Source: Symbiodinium natans
Lineage: Eukaryota > Sar > Dinophyceae > Suessiales > Symbiodiniaceae
Direction: 5' to 3'
Assembly (NCBI GenBank): GCA_905221605.1
Contig: CAJNDS010002103.1
Coordinates: forward strand, 624,806 to 674,002
Length of the DNA stretch: 49,197 nt
Shown here: positions 9,873 to 19,809 of the stretch, piece after piece
Position numbering within the stretch: the stretch's first letter is position 1
Layout: each line of letters starts with the position of its first letter
Notes under the pieces: generated by a model
Told to the model about the DNA's origin: nothing
The model's input: only the letters and a program-made list of their open reading frames with translations
Databases searched by the model: none
Position numbers and translations under genes: made by a program

Positions 9873-12382
9873 TCTCGAGCAACTCTTTTCTCTTCTTCGC
9901 CTCTCGGCTTTCCTTTTTCGCCTTCTTTTGTTCCGATCGGCTCTTCACGGTGGCGAAACCCTCATCGTTGCCGTCCTTGTTGCTCTCAGCCATTGGTGCG
10001 TCTTCATCTTGAGCAGATTGACCCTCCGGTCTATTCTCACCCATAGCGTCGTCCTCCTCGTCATCCGTCTCTGCTTCGTCCTCTATCATTTCGGCATCAT
10101 CTGCCATCGCTTTCAGCTGGCCAATAGCCGCCATAGCCCTCAGAGCCTGATATTCACTGTCCTTCATGTGGAAACCAGCCGCTGTGTAGATAATCACCTT
10201 CATCCGACGCCAGGAGCTCCTATCTCTAGCTGCCACGCAGTGAGCTTCAGCCTTGCCACACATCGTCCTCCATACCGAATCGTCTATCCGCGCAGCCATC
10301 TCCGCATACACCCCTTGTCTATCCGAAGTCCTAAGACTCTCCGCAACTCCTGTGATTTTGGTCTCCGGCACTCTCACTTTCGTCTTCAACGATCGGTCAT
10401 CGTTCGCCACATCTATCCATCTCCTGAGCCAGATCCCAACTTCTCCAATGCTATCCCTTCCCTCCTCACTAATCACTTCCCTAATGGCCGGGGTCTCCCT
10501 ATCGTGAAGTTCCATGTCCCGTGGGGTCGGCCACATCATTCCGAACATCGAGATGAACAAAATCTGCGCCCAGAAGCCGAACGTTCTCCCAGTGTTGATG
10601 TATAACTTTCCCTTTTCAACCATCATTCGAGGAAATGCCGTATGCATGACGTTCCAAGGCAGGGTGATAATTCCGGACTTCTTCATCAGTTTGTCCATGG
10701 CGTCTCCAGCTCTCATCAACTCCCTTGCTTCCTCTCTGGCTCTATAATTGGTGGCGAACCCATTCTCCTCGAAGTTTCCAGGTCCCACCCAGAGTACATT
10801 GGCGTTGGCTCTTCTGATCGTCTCCCTTGTCTCTCTCGCCACCTTGAGCTTGCTATCGTCATCCAGAGCCTCGAACCGTCTAACTTCTTCTATCGCGCGG
10901 CGAGCCTCTCCCGCCGCCATTCCAGCTGGAGCCAATACCACAACGATGTTCGTCACTTGGTTCCCTCCTACCCCCGTCGACACGCACTCCTTGCACACCT
11001 CTTGGACCTTTTTGTATGCACCCTGGTAGGTCATCTCTTGTGTTCCCGCCAATTTGTGCGTGATGAACGACATGTTCTCCGCGGCCTTTTCGTGGTCTCC
11101 GTGCGCCTTCAACAGCATCGCCATCCACTCTCGGACTTCTTGTGCTGAAGCCGGGTTCTTCTTGTTCGATACGCCCTCTATCCCCTCGGGTACTATGATA
11201 TGGACGTAGGTCTTGTGATCCGTGCTACATCGGAGCTGTAGTGGCGGCTTCATTCCCTCTGCCCACCACGTCACTAGTTCGGCCGCCTTGCGCTCATGGA
11301 AGGCACTTGCTATGTCGAACATCCATTCGTAGGTCTCCACTGCTGATTCAAGTTCGCTTGACAGAGCAGGCTCCATCAATCTTCCTCCAACTCCGCCCAT
11401 TCCTATGCTGATGACAGCCGCCCATGCCTGCGCCTCGAATGCCCAGCTCCGGTCGACGTCGTCAGGCCTATCCCATCCGTACCTTCTCGGTGACTTTTCG
11501 ATCCCTAGTGCTATGCTTCCTATGTCCGCCATTTCCAGCACCTTGCCCATGTGATGCGAGGCTCGATCCGCGTTCTCCATGATCTTCTCTTCTATCCCAC
11601 TGTTCTCCAGACAACGTCGGTAGATCGCCGGCCCTACGAAACTCCTCCACGGCATCTTCACTACAGCACTATCGTGTCCTGTGGCCATCGGTGCGGCAAT
11701 CCCCATGTACTCCAGCAATCGTATCATGTTGGCCCACTCATTGTCCACTGGGTAGTAATCCTTGTCACGATCGGGCCCGGATACGCCTCCACCGCTAGGT
11801 AATTCCGCTATCCATCCCCTCATGAGTTCTATCAAACTGCTTCTTGCGCTGGCCTGCTTAACTTCCCTCTCCGCAATGGTTTCGTCTCCCTCTCGATGCA
11901 GGAACTCGTATTCTATCTTCCAATCCACAGGTCGTTCGGGAAGCGGTCCTCGAGCTGGGCCTATGATGGTGCGCTTTTCTAGGTTGTACCTCCAGAAGAG
12001 TCTCTCAACCCCTTGTGGATGCTTCTCCATCAGCGCCGACATTTCGCTCATGAGGTGGCTATTCTCTCCCAATCCTGGGTGTTTCGGTCTGCAGATGAGC
12101 GCATGACCGATAATCGACTTGGCCCTCATAAAGCAGAATAAAACTCCATCTATCTCAACCCTATCCACGTCCAGTCTAATTTGCCCTTCTGGCACCGTCG
12201 ATCTCCTCGTTCCCACTTCCATTTTGACATTCTTGCCCATCCTTCGAAAACCAGCCAGCACCCTCACTATCCATCCGTTCCCTAACGAGTGCCACGTTGA
12301 GTACGATGCTGTACCACAAATGCTTCGCCCGAACCAGCATCCTCCAGAGTCGCTGATATCAGGAACCCCACTCGACGAGGTA
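9730..12382 (-). CDS. 3' part of an ADP-ribosyltransferase-like accessory protein (gene split by a 1-kb insertion)
   Basis: The frame is open from the insertion boundary at 12382 to a TAG at 9730, about 883 residues. There is no convincing own ATG at the front; the first 38 codons continue the domain begun upstream at 13416-15117. The first 100 residues contain GCWFG, then GTASYSTW, then GNGWIVRVL and FCFMRAKSIIGHALI. This order resembles the second half of an ART (PARP/KptA-type) fold, in which a GxYxS/TAxxY strand-helix follows the HGT strand. The remaining 750 residues are not recognised. They end in an acidic stretch and a strongly basic K/R/E helix rich in KKAKKE-type patterns. The stop lies inside the next ORF. 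The ART assignment is inferred from motif order only. The insertion is frame-neutral when removed with one TA. Confidence 0.55.
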
Positions 12383-13415
12383 CCAGGAGGGCGCTTTGGA
12401 TATAAGTTGTTTATAACTTGGTTATAACTTAGTTATAAATCCTGTAACTGAGTTATAAGTGAGTTATAAGTATGTCGATTTTTGTTGAACTTATAAATGT
12501 TTATAAGTCACTTATAATTACTTGGCCTGTCGGACTTATGCGGACTTATGTGGACTTATAACTACTTACGAACCACCTTTTTTTTGTTGTCTTTGTTGTT
12601 GCTTTTCGTGTCATGTTGTTGTGATAAATCGGCTTTCCTTGTAGCTCGACTTGCCATTGCAGCCTCAAGGTTTTGTCCGTTTTCCCACTTGTAGCCGCGC
12701 TATGGCAGCCGCACCAGTGCGTCATGTTTCCACGCGCCGGGCCACGCAAAAAAACTCACTAACATCCTGCTCTACGTTCCGCAGCATCCTTTTGCCACCC
12801 TGATAAAATACTGGACAGCGCTGCCAATTGCGAGATCCTCGCTTTTCTCGCCGACGTGCTTGCGGAGCAGTGAGTTGCGGAGAGCTCCCGGGCTATGTCC
12901 GCGGGATGTCCGCGGGTGTCCGCGGATGTCCGCGGCCTCCTCGGCCCCAGTATAGGCCTTTGCCTAACAGAGCATGTCCGCGCGGCCAAAACAATGTGTT
13001 CTGCTGGGGCTACACATGTAGGGCCAGGTTTTTCACGCCCGGCTCCCTGCTTTGGATCCCTATACCCTCAACCCCAAACCCAGCTACCAGAACCCAAGCC
13101 GAGCAGACGGTGGAAACCTTGCAGTGCCACAATTGCCGCTTGAGCAAGGCAGTCTCCCAACGCCGCCAGCACGGGCTACGCTGCCTGCGTCGGACGTGCG
13201 AGAGTGTCCAGTTGGCGGTTGCGAAAATGGGATGCGAAAATCACCATTCCTGGCAAACGGACGGCGATCGTACAAAATACAATTTTGTGAAAACCTGTAG
13301 GACTTAGGTCTACTTATAAGTTACTTATAAGTTACTTATAACTCACTTATAAATACTCCAACCTAAGTCACTTATAAGTGGGTTATAAGTCCGTAAGTTC
13401 AAAGTGTCCTCCTGG
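12383..13415. mobile_element. TA-flanked non-autonomous DNA transposon (1,033 bp) inserted in the ART-like gene
   Basis: The ends are inverted repeats of 18 bp that match at 15 positions: CCAGGAGGGCGCTTTGGA at 12383-12400, and the complement of 13398-13415. Both are flanked by TA (12381-12382 and 13416-13417), the target duplication expected of Tc1/mariner-type elements. Inside each end are 100-130 bp of repeated TTATAAGT/ACTTATAA motifs (about 12400-12560 and 13305-13390). The interior holds a short tandem TGTCCGCGG run near 12896-12940 and no transposase frame. No CTATC motif was seen inside it, although the host element has about ten per kb. Removing the element plus one TA deletes 1,035 nt, a multiple of three, and joins the two coding halves in frame. 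An introner-like intron is less likely, because no AG acceptor fits the boundary. Confidence 0.8.
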
Positions 13416-15117
13416 TAACCATGGGGTGGCTTCGATCTATCCCTCCCGCCGCCATCATCGACCACAACGCCTCGAGAGATGTTCCGTGGAAGATCCACCC
13501 AGGCACATTCAGATCCTCAGTTCCGACCGACATTTCCTGACTCAACTTTTCCGCTCCGGCGTAGTCGACCTTGGTAGGCACCCACATGCATCTTGAATTC
13601 GTGAAATGCTCTTTCACGTCCTTGATCCCCCCGTCTGCCTGAATCTCCGGGAATGCGATCACTTCTTCCGCTATTGACCAATGCAACAAGTGCAGAATCG
13701 ACGTTGGTCCACCTATCTGCCAAGACATCGCGTCCAAGTATTCCTTCATCTGACCGTTGGCCGCGTTCGCCATCACTCTATATCCCTTCTCTCCTCCTTC
13801 GTATCTCCGAATTTCCTCTATCACATCTCCACCTCTCTTCAAGTACTTACTATCATAGGCGCCCACAATCTCGTCAGCCATACCTATCACTTGAATCTTG
13901 GGCTCAGCCTGCGCCCATACTCTCAGCTTCTCCGTGCTCGACTTGTGGCTGGCGGCTATCCTTTCAGCAACCTGAGATGGCGGGATTGCATATTTCAGGG
14001 GTCGCACGGCCAACCACGTCATCATCCCCTTGATTGCATCATCGAACGTGGCCTTCTCTGCATCATCCATGCGGATCCCTGCCCACTCCAGGTTCCTTCT
14101 GCTTATGCCTCCCCAGCTAGCTCGGAAAGGATCCTTGCTCCCGTTTGTAACGTCATATACCCCTCCCACGGAGATTGCTATCGGCGCCACACCAGCTATC
14201 ATCCTTTCGAATGATCTCCCCTTCTGAAACGCTTTCTCCGTCTCGTCCGTCGCGCCCATAAATTTGGGGGCCCAGGGTGTATCAACATCACCTCCCGTGC
14301 CAGCCGTGGGCATTGCGCATCCCGCGACATCCATCCCTCTCGCCAAACGTACTCCTATCAAATCGTTCAGCTTTTCTTTGGACATGTTCCCGGATCCTGG
14401 ACTCGCCTGAGGTGGTGGCTTCGTCGCCCCTCCATGCGACCTCGGTCTATCCCAGTTTGATATCACCCTCTCCAGGTAGTCGGTCGCATCCGTCACAGTC
14501 GCTGCTATCAAAGGGATTTTCTCCCGCATCCATGCCTCAGGGTTCCGCCTCGTACACCGTAGCACTTCCCAAAGATACATGACTTTATGTACTCGCATTC
14601 TATCCACGTCATAGCCTACCGCTGATCGCTTGCTCCCTTTCTTGGACGTCTTTGCTTGGGCCTCCTCTGCCCTAACTCCAGCTATCCCACTGCCCATCCA
14701 TTTCTTGAAGTCCGCATCGTCCTTGAAGTGGTTGGGAATAGCCCGTCTCGTCCACACCTCCTGTAGCTCTAGGTTCCCTTCCAGCATCCAATGTATTCTG
14801 GCTTGTTCCCTTTCCTTGGCCCCGGCCGGCAGGAACGAGTATGTTGTCACCCCTGGCACTCCAACCTCCGACTCTACCTTAAGATATCTATCCGCGTCTG
14901 AGAACACCCTCTCCAGGAAGTCTATCATAGCCTGTGCCCTATCGCATCGCTCCCTTTCTCCCGCATCTCTTGGGCGGTACTCCGGGCGCTGCCATCGTAG
15001 TCCCGCCGTCCTGGAGGATGAAGCCGGACCAGGGTCACCGTTGTCTTCCATATCTCTATCCCGCTCACTCAACGACACCGATCCAAACATCTCTCCCATG
15101 GCTTCGCGCGATGTCAT
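13416..15117 (-). CDS. 5' part of an ADP-ribosyltransferase-like accessory protein
   Basis: From an ATG at 15117 about 567 residues are encoded before the insertion; the frame then runs five codons into the inserted element and stops. The body (residues 50-500) is unrecognised, with a KTSKKGSKR basic patch and a Gly/Pro-rich linker. The end contains IFHGTSLEALWSMMAAGGI, which resembles the first strand-helix of ART folds (HGT followed by a helix and GGI). The complementary motifs lie just past the insertion. Together the two parts would give about 1,450 residues. Upstream, the reverse transcriptase ORF ends in the same reading frame only 58 nt away, separated by two in-frame TAG codons. The ART call is by motif order and needs structural support. 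Confidence 0.55.
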
Positions 15118-15174
15118 TCGAAACTACTTTCTTTTTCCTCGCATCCTAAGGCAGGTCAGGATCAAACGAAGACT
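15118..15174 (-). other. 58-nt spacer with two in-frame TAG codons between Pol and the accessory ORFs
   Basis: The RT/RNase H ORF stops with TAG at 15175-15177. In the same frame a second TAG lies near 15124-15126, just before the ATG of the next ORF at 15117. Between them the frame is open for about 16 codons and the sequence is purine-rich (AGGAAAAAGAAAG). This is the only junction of the element without a frame change. Reinitiation, stop-codon readthrough or a separate mRNA could each explain how the downstream ORF is made; nothing here decides among them. Confidence 0.45.
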
Positions 15175-18100
15175 CTAGTCAGAGCGTCGTTGGAGAGCTT
15201 TGCAAAGGGTCTTAACAGTTAGCGTGTCTCTACTGCCTATCCGGTCTTTCGATTCTTCATGGACGTATACGGTGCACTGTACCTCATCGCCTGTATCGTG
15301 AAGCTCCCCTATCTGCATCTTTCCCCGTATTCGAGCCAGTTTTCCACGGGCAGCAAGAATTCTCGCTATTCCTTCAGAGATTGCTGCATCACTGCGATTA
15401 ATCAGTGCAATCCCGACGCTTGCAGCGAGCACTCTATCCACTATCACCGCTAGACTATCAGCCGCACTCTGATCCTTTCTACCCAGCTTGAGCTCTGCCC
15501 CGCGGGCTAGTCGTGATGGCGAGTCAACTCGCTTCGGTGCTATTATCACTATCCCGGCGCACTCACCGACGATCGCCTCATCGACCTCCAGAATTGGCGA
15601 GTGTTTGATATCCCATACCATTTCCCAAACTATCCATCTTCCCACTATGGACTGTACTATCCCAACTTTATCCCTGATGTCATACTCGAGCTGATTTTGG
15701 GATACCCCCCGGCACGCGGGCATAGCTAAGATGGTTCCCGTTGCGTTCCCGAATTCCTCTTCTCCAAAATGTGCGGTAGTGTACATATCCCTTAGCCACT
15801 CTCTCGCTTCGTTGATGGCCTTGGTCATCATGTTTGCAGCCTGATACTCAGTGGGGCAATTGACAAACGTGAACATGACTGCCTCGTAGAATTGGTTCAG
15901 CCTAGCTATGTCTATTCTTTGGGTTCTAGACAGATACCTCATGTTCGGATTCTTGCCCGAGACTATCACTCTAACAGCCGCCTCATTGTCTTCCGCCACT
16001 ATCAGGGGTTCTATGCTCTCCTTCATCATCTCCCATAGTGCCAATCCCGGTATTCCCTGTTTCGTGATGCCATCGTGCAGGGCTACTATCTCAGCTTCGG
16101 GGGTACTTTTGGAGCATGACGTTTGTTTCTTACAGTATGCAGCTATAGGAACGAAAGTGTGCGGTCCTTGAAGACAAAGATACACCCCTGATGTAGACCT
16201 ATGGTCATTCTTGTCGCTGGCAAGATCGGCGTCGCAGTATAGCACCAGACGAATGTCTCCTATCCTATCCCCGACCCATCCGTAAAGACTCGTCGTCGTC
16301 GTCTCGTTAATGTATGAGATCAGTCTATGCATCCTTTTGTCACAGAGGTGCGTCCAGGTCGTCAGCCTCGATGCCAGAACTTGTACTGGTCGCAGGAGAT
16401 CATACCTCCCGACCCCATACAAGATCTTCATGAGGACCGCTGGGGCGTGTTCTTTCAGCACTCCCGGTCCATCATCCGGCAGCTCGTACTTGGCTATCCC
16501 CATGATTTCATTCACCTTGTCGTCCACTGGGTTCTCGTCGAACTCTGGGCAGCTCTCGTCGAGATAAGGGGTCTTGGCTTTATCCAATGGTTTAGGATAC
16601 GCCGTCGAGCACAACTCTTGATATCTATCCACACACTGCTTCATGAAGTCGGTAACATCATATCGAAGAACCCTGATCTCACCCGGACTATCATCCTTCG
16701 CTTCGGCCTTCCCCACGAAATTGGGCGGTTCCTTCTTGGGCTCGATTATTTTCGTCCACTCATGTCTCGGCTCAAACGGCGATCGAAAAGGTATCGCGCT
16801 AGCTGTGTGCAAGCACCCCAAGTATCTGCCCATGCTTCGCGGCTCTTCGAGCTTGATCCTCTTTGCCAGCTTCTCCCATCCTATCGCTAAGTTCTCTTTG
16901 GGTCCCGCGAGCTTGAAGTCATCGACATAGATCACCAGCATCAGCTTCAGCTCCTTGTGGAAGAACACGCTAGGCCAATCCGGGAGGAATTCGAAGCCGA
17001 CTTCAGTCACCGCTTTCTCACAATGCTTCTCCCAGAACCCCCCGGCATCCGGATGCCCGTATAACGCCAGCCTTAGTGGTACCACTGGATCGTCTATCCC
17101 CTCCCATTCGTCTGGCCATCTATCCCTCGGGATCCGTATCCATGTCTTTGGTCCCCCCAACAGCGCCTGTGTATACGCTGACTCGCCGTCCGACATCTCG
17201 ATATCATGTCCTGGCAGCATCCCATAGGCGTCAGCCATCTTTCCGGCCTCAAGCGTGGCGGGACATGACGTGATTTCCTGGAAGATGGCCCACTTTCCTT
17301 CCTGATCCTTGACATGACATCCCTCGAACACGACTCTCCCCTTATACTTTCTAAGAGGATCGTCTTCGGCAAGCTCCCAGTTCTTTTCTACACAGATGTC
17401 AAAGATACGACCCACATGAGCTATCTCCCCTCTATCCATCGCCTCACGTTGAACGTCCTTCCACGATCGCACCTCCTCCATTATCCATACCACCTGGTCC
17501 ATCAGCTTTTTCCACTCTTTATCAAGCGCTGCCCGAGCCTTGGGGTTGATAGCCCTCTCGGCCTTCGTGACGGGTCTTGCGACCAGTCCGAAAACTTCCT
17601 CGATGTCCTCCTCTTCATCCTCGATGATTGTCGCCATCAATGGCTCGCACTCTCCCATTGCCTCGTCGGTGCTATCACTATCCTCAGCGTCCGCGACTTC
17701 CTCCCAGCTATCCTCTTGATCTCCATCTACCTGTATAGCAGGGACTGCGACTATTCCATCTCCATACTCCTCTTCTTCGTTCTGATATCCCTGCCTGATC
17801 AAGTTATCGACGGGCGTAGTATGTTTGTTCATGAAGCATGCGAAGCAAAGCGTCATCGACGTGAGGATCAGACTTGGTACCTTGGCTTTTCCTTCCAACG
17901 CTCGTCGGCATTCTCGGCATTTGTATGCCCTATCCGAGACGTGCTTGATTCCGATTCGTCGCCTATCCTCATCTCTATTCCTCCTTGCTCTCAGTCCATG
18001 ATCCATTCTATTCCTGTCTCTTTCCCTTGCACGGGCCTCTCTCGCCCAGATCGCTTTCTTGCTCTCCCGATGTGCCCTACGATGTCTCACTTCCTTCACG

Positions 18101-19809
18101 TTCTCAGGCATCATGCACCCACGCATCCTCGGTCGAAGACACACTCCCTTAGCGAACTCCATTCTCATAATTGGCCCCCCTCTTCCTCCAAACGTGATGG
18201 GAAAGCTATTCCTATTCTGTATTGCTACCAGGATTTCTCGCTCAGGTGATACCTCGTATCCTATGACTTCACACATAGTTTCCGCTACAAGTTGCCCAAG
18301 CGCGGACACTCTCACACTTGTGCCAGGATCTTCCGGGTATGCTATTCCAGTACGAACCCAGGTGTATCCTATCAAAGGGACATGGATGTCGTCCTTTAGC
18401 TCAAGTACCAGTGCATTTCTCTCTGCCTCCCACATGACTATATTGCATTCTCCCTTCTCCATGGTCTCAAGGTTAATGGTTTCAGCGTGCCCGGCCCTGA
18501 AGAATGCCTCATCCACAGGTTCCCGTTCCTCTTCCAAGTCTGACAGCGTCCATCCTTCTGAGTCGAACACATCACTCTGGTCGTCGAACCCGAAGCTTTC
18601 CTCTCTATCTTGGTCGTGGCGCCGATCTGTGTCGCTGTTTTCCCTCTCCCCGGTCAGCACCACTATCCATCCGTCGCTGTTTATGTCTCCCACCTCGAGT
18701 TCTTCTCCAGGGTAAGCTACTGCGGCCCCTCCGGTGCTATGTCTGGTGCGACGACTATTTGGCTTCATCATCATAACCTTGCCTATGTCGTCGCCGTCGA
18801 CCAGGATCACGCGCAGGTCCTGTATGTGTTTCGCCCGAGGTCCGAAGACTTCCCCCATTGCCTCTCGGCCCGGATTATTCATAACTATGCATCTTTTCCA
18901 TCTGGGCTCCTCATGACTGATGTACGGTGCCCCATCCTCGGCCGCCGCAGCAGCATAGTTCCTCACCAGCGTCTGGTCTTCTCTATCCGTAGTATCATCG
19001 ACGTGCTCGTTGTCTCCCTCCATATCGATCACCCAATACGAGTTTCCGCCGTTCATTCTTCTCTTGGCTATCTTCAGCAGCTTCTCTAGTGATCCCCCAG
19101 TCTCATCGCCCCTATTCGTTCCCTTTTCCAGCTGCGCCAAGGACTCAACGTCAAGTGTCACCATGCCACTGCCGTATCCGAGGTACTCTCCCTCGTGTTC
19201 TTCACACGCCATCGACACCGAGTCGTCCTCTTCCTCGCCGCAGATGTCTATCACGTCCTTTATCACCTTGACCATTTCGCGTATCGCTTTACGCTCTTGC
19301 TCTCGCTGTACGTCCACCTTCGTGTCCGATGTCCTCGCCATGCGCGACATTAACTCATGATCCCTTGGCATATGGTCGCATGCTAACATGTCCGCCGCGA
19401 TCGCATTCATCATACAGGGTGTGACCATTCCTATGTAACACGACGCGTCCACCCCGTCATGCATACCCAGCATGCATCCGTCACTCCGTACTATCCACAT
19501 GTCCCAGGCAAGCGCCATTCGTACAACTGTCTCGTCGGCCAGTCGACTTTTACCGCCTATCCAGATGGCCGTAGCCACTATTCCTCTGCTGTTGGCGTCT
19601 GTGATAACCTTTTCTACGTTACCAAACACTCTTTCTCGAGCCTCTCGCGTACTATCTATACCTTCCTCACGTCTCCAACCGGATGCCTTTCGATCAACTT
19701 CTACTCTCATGCCTTCGCTAGACGCATCGATAGCGATGACCACATCCGTCACACCCTCTCCTATCACACATCCTTCCCCCCGATATCCAAGAAACGTTCT
19801 CATCTCCAT
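15175..19809 (-). CDS. Pol part 2: Ty1/copia-type reverse transcriptase and RNase H
   Basis: The 1,544-residue frame contains a copia-type (RVT_2) reverse transcriptase at about residues 740-990. It has the EMSDGESAYTQALLGG segment with the first catalytic Asp and the YVDD box (VIYVDDFKLAG) near residue 960. RNase H follows at about 1190-1310, with LYCDADLASD, STPEAEIVALHDG and EDNEAA providing the acidic residues. The N-terminal 700 residues are not a standard copia domain and include an acidic linker and a cysteine group (CRECRRAL, CFACF). About 150 residues after RNase H are also unexplained. The ATG lies 92 nt inside the preceding ORF in the +1 frame, so RT is probably expressed with protease/integrase by frameshifting, or by an independent start. 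All seen catalytic motifs are intact, so the element may be young. Confidence 0.9.
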   Translation of the reverse strand: MEMRTFLGYRGEGCVIGEGVTDVVIAIDASSEGMRVEVDRKASGWRREEGIDSTREARERVFGNVEKVITDANSRGIVATAIWIGGKSRLADETVVRMALAWDMWIVRSDGCMLGMHDGVDASCYIGMVTPCMMNAIAADMLACDHMPRDHELMSRMARTSDTKVDVQREQERKAIREMVKVIKDVIDICGEEEDDSVSMACEEHEGEYLGYGSGMVTLDVESLAQLEKGTNRGDETGGSLEKLLKIAKRRMNGGNSYWVIDMEGDNEHVDDTTDREDQTLVRNYAAAAAEDGAPYISHEEPRWKRCIVMNNPGREAMGEVFGPRAKHIQDLRVILVDGDDIGKVMMMKPNSRRTRHSTGGAAVAYPGEELEVGDINSDGWIVVLTGERENSDTDRRHDQDREESFGFDDQSDVFDSEGWTLSDLEEEREPVDEAFFRAGHAETINLETMEKGECNIVMWEAERNALVLELKDDIHVPLIGYTWVRTGIAYPEDPGTSVRVSALGQLVAETMCEVIGYEVSPEREILVAIQNRNSFPITFGGRGGPIMRMEFAKGVCLRPRMRGCMMPENVKEVRHRRAHRESKKAIWAREARARERDRNRMDHGLRARRNRDEDRRRIGIKHVSDRAYKCRECRRALEGKAKVPSLILTSMTLCFACFMNKHTTPVDNLIRQGYQNEEEEYGDGIVAVPAIQVDGDQEDSWEEVADAEDSDSTDEAMGECEPLMATIIEDEEEDIEEVFGLVARPVTKAERAINPKARAALDKEWKKLMDQVVWIMEEVRSWKDVQREAMDRGEIAHVGRIFDICVEKNWELAEDDPLRKYKGRVVFEGCHVKDQEGKWAIFQEITSCPATLEAGKMADAYGMLPGHDIEMSDGESAYTQALLGGPKTWIRIPRDRWPDEWEGIDDPVVPLRLALYGHPDAGGFWEKHCEKAVTEVGFEFLPDWPSVFFHKELKLMLVIYVDDFKLAGPKENLAIGWEKLAKRIKLEEPRSMGRYLGCLHTASAIPFRSPFEPRHEWTKIIEPKKEPPNFVGKAEAKDDSPGEIRVLRYDVTDFMKQCVDRYQELCSTAYPKPLDKAKTPYLDESCPEFDENPVDDKVNEIMGIAKYELPDDGPGVLKEHAPAVLMKILYGVGRYDLLRPVQVLASRLTTWTHLCDKRMHRLISYINETTTTSLYGWVGDRIGDIRLVLYCDADLASDKNDHRSTSGVYLCLQGPHTFVPIAAYCKKQTSCSKSTPEAEIVALHDGITKQGIPGLALWEMMKESIEPLIVAEDNEAAVRVIVSGKNPNMRYLSRTQRIDIARLNQFYEAVMFTFVNCPTEYQAANMMTKAINEAREWLRDMYTTAHFGEEEFGNATGTILAMPACRGVSQNQLEYDIRDKVGIVQSIVGRWIVWEMVWDIKHSPILEVDEAIVGECAGIVIIAPKRVDSPSRLARGAELKLGRKDQSAADSLAVIVDRVLAASVGIALINRSDAAISEGIARILAARGKLARIRGKMQIGELHDTGDEVQCTVYVHEESKDRIGSRDTLTVKTLCKALQRRSD

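Noticed and set aside
12383-13415. Spliceosomal intron in the ART-like gene
   Set aside because: A GT follows the ATG codon, but no AG acceptor restores the frame; inverted ends and a TA duplication explain it better.
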